From Acidobacteriota bacterium (GTDB lineage: Bacteria; Acidobacteriota; Terriglobia; Acidiferrales; UBA7541): 14,942 nt of DNA. Numbering within the stretch: position 1 is the first letter of the stretch; each line of letters begins with the position of its first letter. The notes under the pieces are model-generated. The model saw nothing but the letters and a program-made list of their open reading frames with translations. It did no database searches and was not told the origin of the DNA. The position numbers and the translations under genes were made by a program. The stretch covers positions 1-14,942 of the forward strand of contig PKWH01000114.1 in assembly GCA_003131985.1 (NCBI GenBank), in the 5' to 3' direction. Of this stretch, positions 6,134-13,731 are shown piece after piece.

Positions 6134-9100
6134 GTGAATACATTCTCTTCAAGCCGTGCAGCACGCCTAGGTGTGTGGGGTACTCTGACTGTTTTGGCGC
6201 TGATTCTTTTGACGGGTGGGCTAGCCCGTGCGCAAGTGTCCAGCGGGTCTATATCGGGTACCGCGATTGACCCTTCAGGTGCGGTTATCCCTGGCGTGCA
6301 AGTCAAAGTCATCAACACCGGGACTGGGTCCGTTGCGACCACGACTACAGACGGTGCCGGGTTATTCCGGGTCTCGGAATTGCAGATCGGAACTTACAGC
6401 CTCGAGTTTACGAAGCAAAGCTTCAGCAAGTACGTAGTGAACAACGTCGTGGTGACGGCTGGCACGGACCAGGGCGTAGGATTGATCAAATTGGCCGTTG
6501 GTGCGTCCACCGTGACGGTGGAAGTCACCGAAGCCCCGCCTCTACTGGAAACAACTGAGGCCCAGGTCTCGACCACCTTCACGACCCAACAGATCACGAG
6601 CTTTGCTGGTTTGCAGGAGAACGAGGGGATGGATTTCCTCGCCTTGCAGATACCCGGCGTCAACATGACGCGCGACAACACTTTTTCGAACTCGAACGGA
6701 GTCGGTTTTTCGGTCGACGGCCTTCGCGGCCGAAATAACGACCAACAAATCGACGGTCAGAATAACAACGACAACTCGGTTGCCGGCCCTTCGCTGTTCC
6801 TTTCGAACCCCGACTTCGTGCAGGAATACCAGGTTACAACCAACAACTTCGGGGCCGAATATGGGCGGAATTCCGGTTCCGTTGTCAACCTGGTGACGCC
6901 ATCCGGCACTAACAACTGGCACGGTACCATCAACGGAGCCGAAGGCAACGCAGCCTTTGACAGCCGGACGAACGTGGACAAGGAACCCTTCCAAGACCCG
7001 AGCCTCACGGCGGTCCCCTGGTTCAACAATGTGTTTGCCAGCACCACGGTAGGCGGCCCGGTGAAGAAAGACCACATCTTCGTTTTCGGAGGGTTTGACA
7101 CGCAGATTATCGAGTCGAAATCGGTGGATCAAAGCGGCGACCTGACTCCCACACCTTTTGGACTAGGAGAGTTGGCGGCATGCTATCCCAATAGCGCGAG
7201 CGTAGCGGCGTTGCGCACCTTCGGGCCCTACGGAATCGGAGCAGGAAACCCGACTCCATCTGGTACGGCCCAGAATTTAACACTTACCGGCTCCCCAGCT
7301 GGCCCGTGTACAGTACAGTTTAACGGCGTTACAAGGACTCTAGGCACACCCTTCCACGAGTACGATTTTATCGGCCGCTCCGATTTCCAGTACACGAAGG
7401 ACAGAGTGTATCTGCGTTATCTCTACAACTATTCAAATAACATTGATGGCGACCCGTTCGGAACAGCCGCGGCGGGTTATCCGGCATCGGTTCCGAGCCG
7501 CAGCCAAACTGGACTGATTGGCTGGACCCACACGATCTCGCCGTCTATGACGAACGAGCTGCGACTCTCCTATGGCCGGCAGAACACCGAATTTGGCGGC
7601 AATTCAATCGGGAATACGGTCCCGGTCCAGGGCGACATTGGAAACGCTTTGGCAAGCATCGGAATTACAAACACAGGAGGTCCAGCCATTCTTGGCTTTG
7701 GACCGGCCGATAACGCTCCGCAGGGCCGCATTGTGAATACCTATCAGATCCAGGACCAGTGGAGCTATGTCCACGGGAAGAGCCAGTGGAAGGCAGGAGT
7801 GAATTTCACACGTCAGGTGTCTCCCAACATATTCCTTCCGAACTTTAACGGCACCTTCAGCTTTGCTCCCTTTACTAATGGCGCGACCAACCTAGTCACT
7901 CCGGATTGCACGATCACACCGGGCGAATCCCTGAGTGCGCTGTCAGCTTTCGCGTGCAACGTTCCGACCAACATTAATATCACGCAAGGAAGTCCAAAAC
8001 TCGACTTCAAGGAAAACGACACATTCCTGTACGTTCAGAACGATTACAAACTCCGGCCGAACTTGACGCTGAATCTTGGTCTCACGTGGTCTTACTATGG
8101 CCAACCAGCAAATCTCTTCCACGATGAAACCCTTGCAAACTTCAGGAGTTCGACGCCGCTATGGAATCCGGTCTTCGGACAATCGGTTAACGTTTTTCCT
8201 TCAATCCCAGCTCCTAAGAATAGCTGGGGGCCCAGCGTTGGGTTCGCCTGGAGCCCGAGTATGGATAACTTCCTGACGGGCGGGAACGGGAAGACGGTAA
8301 TCCGAGGCGGGTACAGACTGTCCTATGATCCGCCGTTCTACAACATTTACCTCAACATCTCAACTTCATCACCGATTGTGCTCGCGCAATCGCTAAGCGG
8401 AACCAATGCGGCTGAAAATGCCCTACCTGCAGCGCCCCTTGGCGGGGCTGTACGTACGCAGCTCGCTCCGTTTCTAGTAACGGGAGTTGCGGACCCACGG
8501 TCATTCAACCAAACAACCATTACCCCGCATTTTGGACCGGACAAGGTGCAGAGCTGGTCCCTTGGCGTCCAACGGCAGATCTCGAACGCGACGGCGGTCG
8601 AAGCTCGCTACGTCGGCAACCACGGAGGGAATCTGTTTCAATCCATCAACGCAAATCCGTTCATCGCAGACACTGCGGCAGTATTCCCGGACGCTCTGCC
8701 CGCGGGCGTCACGCCCTGCACTACCCCGCTTCCAAGCATTCCAACTGCTTTGGGCAGAGTCAATTGCGACGAGGGCATTCTACGCGAGCGGACCAACACC
8801 GGGTATTCCAATTACAACGGGCTGCAAGTTCAGTTTCGCGCAACGAATCTCTACAAACAGCTCACCATGACGGCCAACTATACTTGGAGCAAGACCACCG
8901 ACAACGTGAGCGAGATATTCAGTACCGGCGGCGGCGGGACTACCCTAGCGTTCTCGCAAAATCCTCTGAACTTCACGTCCGCCGAGAACGGAATATCCGG
9001 ATTGAACATTCCGCAAGCTTTCACTCTGAACGTTTTTGAGCAACTCCCGTTCTACCGCTCGCAGCAGGGACTGGTAGGCCACCTGCTCGGTGGATGGGGC

Positions 9101-9736
9101 GTCTCGGCCAACTACATCCTCTCCTCCGGCGAGCCATATACTGCGAACCAAGTCTTCTCGAGCTTTTTCAGCGGAGGAGTGGGCATGGATGAGCCGTTTG
9201 ACACCGCTTTTATCGGCACCTTCGAGACTTCACGGCCGTTTCTGTCAAACTCGAAGGCACCAGTGACCCAAGTGGGAATTTATGCCGGCGACGCCTGCGA
9301 TTTATTCGGGGGCCCCTCCTGCTTAACGCCAGCCAATGTGCTGCTTAGTTATAACGCGTTGAACCAGACCGGCGGAGCCAGCGCAACGCTGGTAACGTCA
9401 AAGCAGGTTCGGTTTATCGCGAATGGCGGGGAATCGCAGGCTATATTCGGTACGCCCTTCGGTAACGTAGGACGGAACACTTTGAGGGACTTTGACACGA
9501 ACATTTCGAACATTGGGATAACCAAGAATTTCAAAATCAACGAGCGGGCCACCGCTCAGTTCCGCGCGACGATGCTCAACGCTTTCAACCACTCGCAGTA
9601 CTCCAGCGTTGATCCTTTTATCGACGATGCGGGTCTTTCCTCCTTTGAAACTGGCTTTGGGAATACCAGCCTATATCCAAACGGCGGCGGATTCGGGAGG
9701 CGGCAGATCCTCTTCGGCGCCAAGCTCAACTTCTAA
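6134..9736 (+). CDS. Oar-like TonB-dependent outer-membrane receptor with carboxypeptidase-regulatory-like domain
   Basis: This 1200-residue outer-membrane protein probably imports or binds a large substrate using energy from TonB. From the GTG start it has a Sec signal peptide (hydrophobic 12-30, likely cut after ARA at residue 33), then a carboxypeptidase-regulatory-like beta-sandwich (about 36-120; GSISGTAIDPSGAVIPGV). A plug domain follows (about 125-260) with the Oar-type DGLRGRNNDQQIDGQNNND stretch and FGAEYGRNSGSVVN. The rest is a long beta-barrel ending in a terminal Phe (FGAKLNF), the usual outer-membrane insertion signal. No obvious TonB box or substrate clue is visible. Oar-like receptors occur in many copies in Acidobacteriota and are often tied to polymer or glycan uptake, but the ligand here is unknown. 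It is monocistronic: the S41 operon is divergent and a strong terminator follows. Confidence 0.95.
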   Translation: MNTFSSSRAARLGVWGTLTVLALILLTGGLARAQVSSGSISGTAIDPSGAVIPGVQVKVINTGTGSVATTTTDGAGLFRVSELQIGTYSLEFTKQSFSKYVVNNVVVTAGTDQGVGLIKLAVGASTVTVEVTEAPPLLETTEAQVSTTFTTQQITSFAGLQENEGMDFLALQIPGVNMTRDNTFSNSNGVGFSVDGLRGRNNDQQIDGQNNNDNSVAGPSLFLSNPDFVQEYQVTTNNFGAEYGRNSGSVVNLVTPSGTNNWHGTINGAEGNAAFDSRTNVDKEPFQDPSLTAVPWFNNVFASTTVGGPVKKDHIFVFGGFDTQIIESKSVDQSGDLTPTPFGLGELAACYPNSASVAALRTFGPYGIGAGNPTPSGTAQNLTLTGSPAGPCTVQFNGVTRTLGTPFHEYDFIGRSDFQYTKDRVYLRYLYNYSNNIDGDPFGTAAAGYPASVPSRSQTGLIGWTHTISPSMTNELRLSYGRQNTEFGGNSIGNTVPVQGDIGNALASIGITNTGGPAILGFGPADNAPQGRIVNTYQIQDQWSYVHGKSQWKAGVNFTRQVSPNIFLPNFNGTFSFAPFTNGATNLVTPDCTITPGESLSALSAFACNVPTNINITQGSPKLDFKENDTFLYVQNDYKLRPNLTLNLGLTWSYYGQPANLFHDETLANFRSSTPLWNPVFGQSVNVFPSIPAPKNSWGPSVGFAWSPSMDNFLTGGNGKTVIRGGYRLSYDPPFYNIYLNISTSSPIVLAQSLSGTNAAENALPAAPLGGAVRTQLAPFLVTGVADPRSFNQTTITPHFGPDKVQSWSLGVQRQISNATAVEARYVGNHGGNLFQSINANPFIADTAAVFPDALPAGVTPCTTPLPSIPTALGRVNCDEGILRERTNTGYSNYNGLQVQFRATNLYKQLTMTANYTWSKTTDNVSEIFSTGGGGTTLAFSQNPLNFTSAENGISGLNIPQAFTLNVFEQLPFYRSQQGLVGHLLGGWGVSANYILSSGEPYTANQVFSSFFSGGVGMDEPFDTAFIGTFETSRPFLSNSKAPVTQVGIYAGDACDLFGGPSCLTPANVLLSYNALNQTGGASATLVTSKQVRFIANGGESQAIFGTPFGNVGRNTLRDFDTNISNIGITKNFKINERATAQFRATMLNAFNHSQYSSVDPFIDDAGLSSFETGFGNTSLYPNGGGFGRRQILFGAKLNF

Positions 9737-9740
9737 GTTT

Positions 9741-9760
9741 CTAATGCTGCTGAGCATTAG
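9741..9760 (+). repeat. Perfect inverted repeat just after the receptor stop
   Basis: CTAATGCT (9741-9748) and AGCATTAG (9753-9760) form a perfect 8-bp stem with a GCTG loop, 4 bases after the stop codon. It has no T-tract and stands upstream of the main terminator; it may protect the mRNA 3' end. Confidence 0.55.
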
Positions 9761-9778
9761 ACAGGTTCTCTAACCTCC

Positions 9779-9819
9779 AAAGCCAGAAAGCCCCGCATCA
9801 GGGGCTTTCTGGCTTTTTC
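9779..9819 (+). terminator. Strong intrinsic terminator of the TonB-dependent receptor gene
   Basis: AGCCAGAAAGCCCC (9781-9794) pairs perfectly with GGGGCTTTCTGGCT (9801-9814) around a GCATCA loop. Flanking AA/TT can extend the stem to 16 bp, and the right arm runs into a T-tract at 9814-9818. This is a textbook rho-independent terminator. Confidence 0.92.
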
Positions 9820-10146
9820 TATTCGGAGACAGATCGGAATTTTTGAGCGAATTTCGCCAAGGTGTGACCATCGGCTCTGGCTTAACGCTTCTGTCGCATC
9901 TTCACTGCGAAGACCATGTTGCGTGAGCTAGAAACAACACGATTGTGCTCTTTGTATAAGGTCGTGTATAGGCGGAAGCAGGCGCTGTCATGTCTGCTTG
10001 TATCTCCTACGGTTTTCCTATGCCTCGAGCGCGAAGAGCGGTTAAGCCCGTAATTTCCCGCGAGGGACTTTGGGCTTGATGGGGCCATCGCGGGCCCACA
10101 GGCTGCAGGCGCGGGCGCAACCGGGCAGCGGGGTTTTGATAGCTGA
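9820..10146. other. Intergenic stretch without a convincing gene
   Basis: Between the receptor terminator and the 3' end of the RDD gene, no frame looks like protein. The stretch contains a candidate plus-strand promoter (9943-9972) and a two-tier hairpin (10044-10077), described in the findings. Neither neighbouring gene needs a promoter here, because one ends and the other also ends at this gap. Confidence 0.5.
10044..10077. other. Two-tier hairpin with GNRA-type tetraloop
   Basis: AAGCCC (10044-10049) pairs with GGGCTT (10072-10077). Inside, TCCC (10056-10059) and GGGA (10064-10067) pair around a GCGA tetraloop. No T-tract follows on either strand, so it is not an obvious terminator. Function unknown. 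Confidence 0.35.
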
Positions 10147-11085
10147 CTACTTGCGAGCGAAAGAACGACGGCCAGCGGGAAGCTCGAACGCATCCGGTTC
10201 CACTACCGGTGCGGCGGCGGTGATGTAAGTCTGCGAGATGCGGTCCTGCCAGGTGAAGTGATCTTCATCCCATAAAGCCCATACGAAGCCGAGCATCAGG
10301 GTCGCCCCCGCGAGCACATAACCGAAGCTGCGCCACAGGAGTTGCCGCGTATCGGGCACCGTACCATCGAGACGTACGGTTGTGAGACAGAGAAGCTGCA
10401 TCCCAGGCGTGGCCTCCGCGCACGTGGTGAACAGAAAGAAATATAGTGCATAGAACAGAAAGAACGCCGCGAGATAGACGATGGCATCCGCCTTTTCGGC
10501 CAGTAGCTGGCCCCCCAGCGAGCGGAACAGCCCGAGGAACCCTATATAGGTCAGCCCAAGAAACAGCGCGTCAAGCAGGCCGGCTTTTCGACGCTCAGCG
10601 AGATTCGCCACGGGAACGAGTGCGGTCTGCGGGTGCGCGCGGTCGTCCGGAGCATACGAGAAATCCAACTCGGGCTGAATGCAAATTTCGACACGCTCGG
10701 TCTGGCGCGGACTTGGGCGAGGGCGCGGGCGTTCTGCCTGACGCTGGCGCTGGGCTTCGCGTTGGAGTTCGCGGGCAGCCTCTTCCTCGTCGATTTTGGA
10801 TTGGCGCGAAAAGGGAAGGCCTGACTGCGAATCGTCGGGACGAAGGTGCCCGCGGCGCGCGCGATAATCTTCGAGGCGCCGCGAGACTTCCCGACGCCAT
10901 TCCGGCTCGGCTGATCGCGCGCCACCCAAAGCCGGCTGCGCGGAAGCGCCGAGGCCAGTCGCACCTGTCCCGACTGCTACCGGTTCGAAATTTTCGTCGG
11001 TCGCGGCGAGGGGTGCGTCACAAAAAGAACAACTACCGGCGTCCTCGAGCAAAAGGGCGCCACACTCCGTGCATATTCTAATCAC
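10147..11085 (-). CDS. Zinc-ribbon RDD-family membrane protein
   Basis: This 312-residue protein opens with a four-cysteine zinc ribbon (Cys5, Cys8, Cys19, Cys22: CTECG and CSFCD). A long Arg/Glu/Gln/Pro-rich linker follows (about 60-135, including a probable coiled or disordered run at 98-130), then a C-terminal RDD domain (about 163-290). The RDD hallmarks are ERRKAGLLDALFL near the first membrane helix, TPGMQLLCLTTV before the next and WQDRISQTYI after the last, with about three hydrophobic helices (170-190, 201-222, 252-271). RDD proteins are inner-membrane proteins, some linked to ion or sodium transport, but most have no defined role and none can be assigned here. Translation starts at a GTG with only a weak GGA upstream. 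It is transcribed divergently from lptD. Confidence 0.9.
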   Translation of the reverse strand: MIRICTECGALLLEDAGSCSFCDAPLAATDENFEPVAVGTGATGLGASAQPALGGARSAEPEWRREVSRRLEDYRARRGHLRPDDSQSGLPFSRQSKIDEEEAARELQREAQRQRQAERPRPRPSPRQTERVEICIQPELDFSYAPDDRAHPQTALVPVANLAERRKAGLLDALFLGLTYIGFLGLFRSLGGQLLAEKADAIVYLAAFFLFYALYFFLFTTCAEATPGMQLLCLTTVRLDGTVPDTRQLLWRSFGYVLAGATLMLGFVWALWDEDHFTWQDRISQTYITAAAPVVEPDAFELPAGRRSFARK

Positions 11086-11130
11086 TGGTCCGTTTTGCGC
11101 TGCGGAAGCTCCAGTGGCGGAACGGCAGCT

Positions 11131-11139
11131 ATGTTAGCA
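11131..11139 (-). promoter_or_regulatory. Candidate extended -10 promoter for the RDD gene
   Basis: On the minus strand TGCTAACAT gives TGn plus TAACAT (4 of 6 matches), about 46 bases upstream of the GTG start. No -35 element is apparent, so this is weak. Confidence 0.3.
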
Positions 11140-11253
11140 CGACCATGGGTGAGGTAGCGGGGCCTGCCCACAAGCAACTGTCGCTTATCAGGCAACCCAT
11201 GCGGGCGCTCGTTCTTCTCAGTAGAGATTAGCGCGAACAGGCCATTGGCGCGA

Positions 11254-11282
11254 TTGCGGCTGCGGGAGACGCGTGTTAGTCT
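11254..11282 (+). promoter_or_regulatory. Candidate promoter for lptD
   Basis: TTGCGG (11254-11259), a 17-base spacer ending in TGT, and TAGTCT (11277-11282) resemble a weak sigma70 promoter with an extended -10. It would give a leader of about 40 bases before the ATG at 11331. Hexamer matches are only 3 of 6 each. Confidence 0.28.
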
Positions 11283-11330
11283 CAGTTTTCTTTTTTGCGC
11301 TTTGCAAGGATTAACTCGGCACTTCCGTTG

Positions 11331-13721
11331 ATGCCTGACGCTAAAATCACGCGAACTCTCCGCAGGCTGCCCCTATTTCTCATTTTCCTCGGATTTTTTT
11401 TTGCGAGTCCACGATTCATTGACGCGCAAGACGCTACAAAGTCTCCGCCGCAAAGCCCCTCGAAAAAACAGTCATCTGTTGCAAACACTTCGCCCGGGGC
11501 AAGCGTGAACGGCGATCAGACCGCAACTCTGGAGGCAAAACAGCAGAGCCAGGTGGCCGGAATCTCTCACGCGGACGGAGATGTGGATTTGCGTTATCAG
11601 AACACGCGATTGCGCGCCGACCATGTGGAATACAACAACGACACCCAGGTTGCGATCGCGCGCGGGCACGTTCAACTCGATTATATGAACCAGCATGTGG
11701 AAGCAGACGAAGCCCACTATGAACTGCGCACCGGCCACGGGACTTTTTTTCACGTCCGAGCCACGTTTTCGATTGACCGGCACCCAGCGCCGACCTTGCT
11801 AATCAGCCCAAACCCGCTCTATTTTGAGGCCGAAGAGGCAGAACGGCTGGACGAACATACATATCGTATTAAGAAAGCCTGGATGACGGTTTGCGACCCC
11901 GATAAACCTACCTGGAAATTTTATGCTCCGGAGGCGACCGTTTATTTGCAGAAGTCGGTTCATCTGGAGAATGGCGACTTTCGAGTTTTTTCGGTTCCCG
12001 TTTTGTATCTTCCCTACGCGACCTTTCCGGCGGGGAAAGAGCGCGAGTCCGGATTCATGATTCCGAACATTGGTGACAGTTCGAGCAAGGGATACATTTT
12101 GGGCGAATCGTATTACTGGGCGCCCACGGATTGGATGGACGCGAGTATCGGCGGAACTTATTACAGCAGAAGGGGCTGGGGCCAGCGTGCGGATCTGCGA
12201 ATGCGTCCCTGGGAAAATGCGAAACTCGACGTGATCTATACCGGTGTGGAAGACCGCGGTCTGGAACAACCGCAAGTGCCCGGAGAGCCGCCCGTACCTC
12301 CGATCAACCAGGGGGGCCATGAAGCCCGGTTACTTTTTACCGCCCTATTGCCGGACGGCTGGCGCGCGGTAGCCGATTTGGACGACCTGAGTTCGCTAAC
12401 CTACCGGTTGGCCTGGAGCGAGACATTTACGCAAGCGGTGAATTCGGAGGTACGCAACTCCGCTTTCCTTACGAATAACTTTCGCGGATTTAGTCTGAAT
12501 TTTGCGGCGCTCAGCTACCAAAACTATTTGAGCGCTTCGCCGGATACGTATGTTTCTCTGCGGACAGCGCCGGAGGTACGCTTCAGCTCGGTGGACCAGG
12601 CGCCTTTTCAACAACTTCCTATTTATTTTTCATTCGACGGTTTTTCCGATGCGGTGCATCGCAGCGATACCGTAACGGCAACTCCGCTGGATACGCCTAA
12701 TTTTGTTGGTAGAAGCGAGTTGGCGCCGAGCGTGACGATGCCCCTTCACTTCGGGCCTTGGTTGGATTTGACGCCCACTTTCACTCTGAGGTCGACTTAT
12801 TATGGCGGACAATTGCAAAACGGTTCTTTTGTTGATCGAGGCTTTTTTCGAACAACGGAAGAATTCTCGCTCGACATCCGCCCGCCGTCGTTCGACCGCA
12901 TCTGGGACAGGTCCGGCACGAAGTGGAAACACGTGATCGAGCCGGACATTGTGTACAACTACGTGAACGGCGTAAATGATTTCAGCCGCTTCATACGTTT
13001 TGATGAAGACGAGACGCTGACCGACACCAACGAAATTGAATACGGAGTCACACAGCGGCTTTACCGTCGCAAAAAAGATGGCGATGCCGAAGAGCTGGTG
13101 AGCTGGCGCCTGGTTCAAAAATATTTCTTCGACACCACATTCGGCGGAGCGCTGATTAATGGCCAGCGCAACGTATTTCAAACCCTGGACGAAATTACGC
13201 CATTTGCGTTTGTTGATTCGCCGCGGCGGTTTTCGCCGATCGTGAGCGACCTTAAAATCGAACCGGGCAAACATTTCGATACCGAGTTCATTTTGAATTT
13301 TGATCCCAAACACAACCAACTGACTGCGATTGGCACGCTGTTGAAGCTCAAACCTTACAAGCAGTCTTTTCTGACGCTCGCGCATTTTTCTACGACGAAT
13401 CTCCCAACGCCGTTCGACGAGAATCCCCCGAATTTCGTCTTTGAATCCCGTTCGAACCAGGTGCGCGCGCTGGTGGGGTACGGCGATTTAACGCGCGTTG
13501 GTTTCAACGCCACGGCGGGATTGAGCTACGATTTTACGCAGCAAGCATTTCAAAACCAGATCCTGGAAGCGAGCTATAACGGTTCCTGTTGCGGATTCGG
13601 CTTCGAGTATCGCCGGTTTTCATTTGGCACGATTCGCAATGAGAACCAGTATCTTGTGGTTTTCCGCATCGCCAACATAGGCTCCGCCGGAACGCTGCGT
13701 CGAGCGGAGAAGATTTTTTGA
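11331..13721 (+). CDS. lptD: LPS-assembly outer-membrane protein LptD
   Basis: This 796-residue protein is the beta-barrel translocon that, with LptE, inserts lipopolysaccharide into the outer leaflet of the outer membrane. It has a signal peptide (hydrophobic 13-26), an OstA/LptA-type beta-jellyroll (about 60-215, including LRADHVEYNNDTQVAIARG), then the LptD barrel. Diagnostic signatures are the VCDPDKPTWKF motif at Cys188, the LPYATFPAGKERESGFMIPN segment, and the C-terminal Cys753-Cys754 pair in NGSCCGFGFEYRR. The chain ends in Phe. Only three cysteines exist, compared with four in E. coli. ATG 11331 is chosen because the signal peptide follows directly; an in-frame TTG at 11295 would add 12 polar residues, and the only AAGGA (11306-11310) is 20 bases away, so the start is not firm. 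The amidase gene begins 10 bases after the stop. Confidence 0.95.
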   Translation: MPDAKITRTLRRLPLFLIFLGFFFASPRFIDAQDATKSPPQSPSKKQSSVANTSPGASVNGDQTATLEAKQQSQVAGISHADGDVDLRYQNTRLRADHVEYNNDTQVAIARGHVQLDYMNQHVEADEAHYELRTGHGTFFHVRATFSIDRHPAPTLLISPNPLYFEAEEAERLDEHTYRIKKAWMTVCDPDKPTWKFYAPEATVYLQKSVHLENGDFRVFSVPVLYLPYATFPAGKERESGFMIPNIGDSSSKGYILGESYYWAPTDWMDASIGGTYYSRRGWGQRADLRMRPWENAKLDVIYTGVEDRGLEQPQVPGEPPVPPINQGGHEARLLFTALLPDGWRAVADLDDLSSLTYRLAWSETFTQAVNSEVRNSAFLTNNFRGFSLNFAALSYQNYLSASPDTYVSLRTAPEVRFSSVDQAPFQQLPIYFSFDGFSDAVHRSDTVTATPLDTPNFVGRSELAPSVTMPLHFGPWLDLTPTFTLRSTYYGGQLQNGSFVDRGFFRTTEEFSLDIRPPSFDRIWDRSGTKWKHVIEPDIVYNYVNGVNDFSRFIRFDEDETLTDTNEIEYGVTQRLYRRKKDGDAEELVSWRLVQKYFFDTTFGGALINGQRNVFQTLDEITPFAFVDSPRRFSPIVSDLKIEPGKHFDTEFILNFDPKHNQLTAIGTLLKLKPYKQSFLTLAHFSTTNLPTPFDENPPNFVFESRSNQVRALVGYGDLTRVGFNATAGLSYDFTQQAFQNQILEASYNGSCCGFGFEYRRFSFGTIRNENQYLVVFRIANIGSAGTLRRAEKIF

Positions 13722-13731
13722 AGCGAATCGC

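Noticed and set aside
5818..6342. 174-codon minus-strand open frame across the receptor promoter and signal peptide
   Set aside because: It overlaps the receptor's signal peptide and regulatory region and has a low-complexity, non-protein-like composition.
9882..10193. 103-codon minus-strand open frame after the RDD gene
   Set aside because: It overlaps the RDD 3' end, and its composition looks like translated non-coding sequence. The signal-like start is weak.
10446..11081. 211-codon plus-strand open frame opposite the RDD gene
   Set aside because: Its translation is Arg/Ala-rich with no domain character and mirrors GC-rich codons of the RDD gene, which has clear zinc-ribbon and RDD motifs.
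12630..13385. 251-codon minus-strand open frame inside lptD
   Set aside because: It is antisense to a well-supported LptD barrel, has no recognisable motifs and no ribosome site; a shadow frame.
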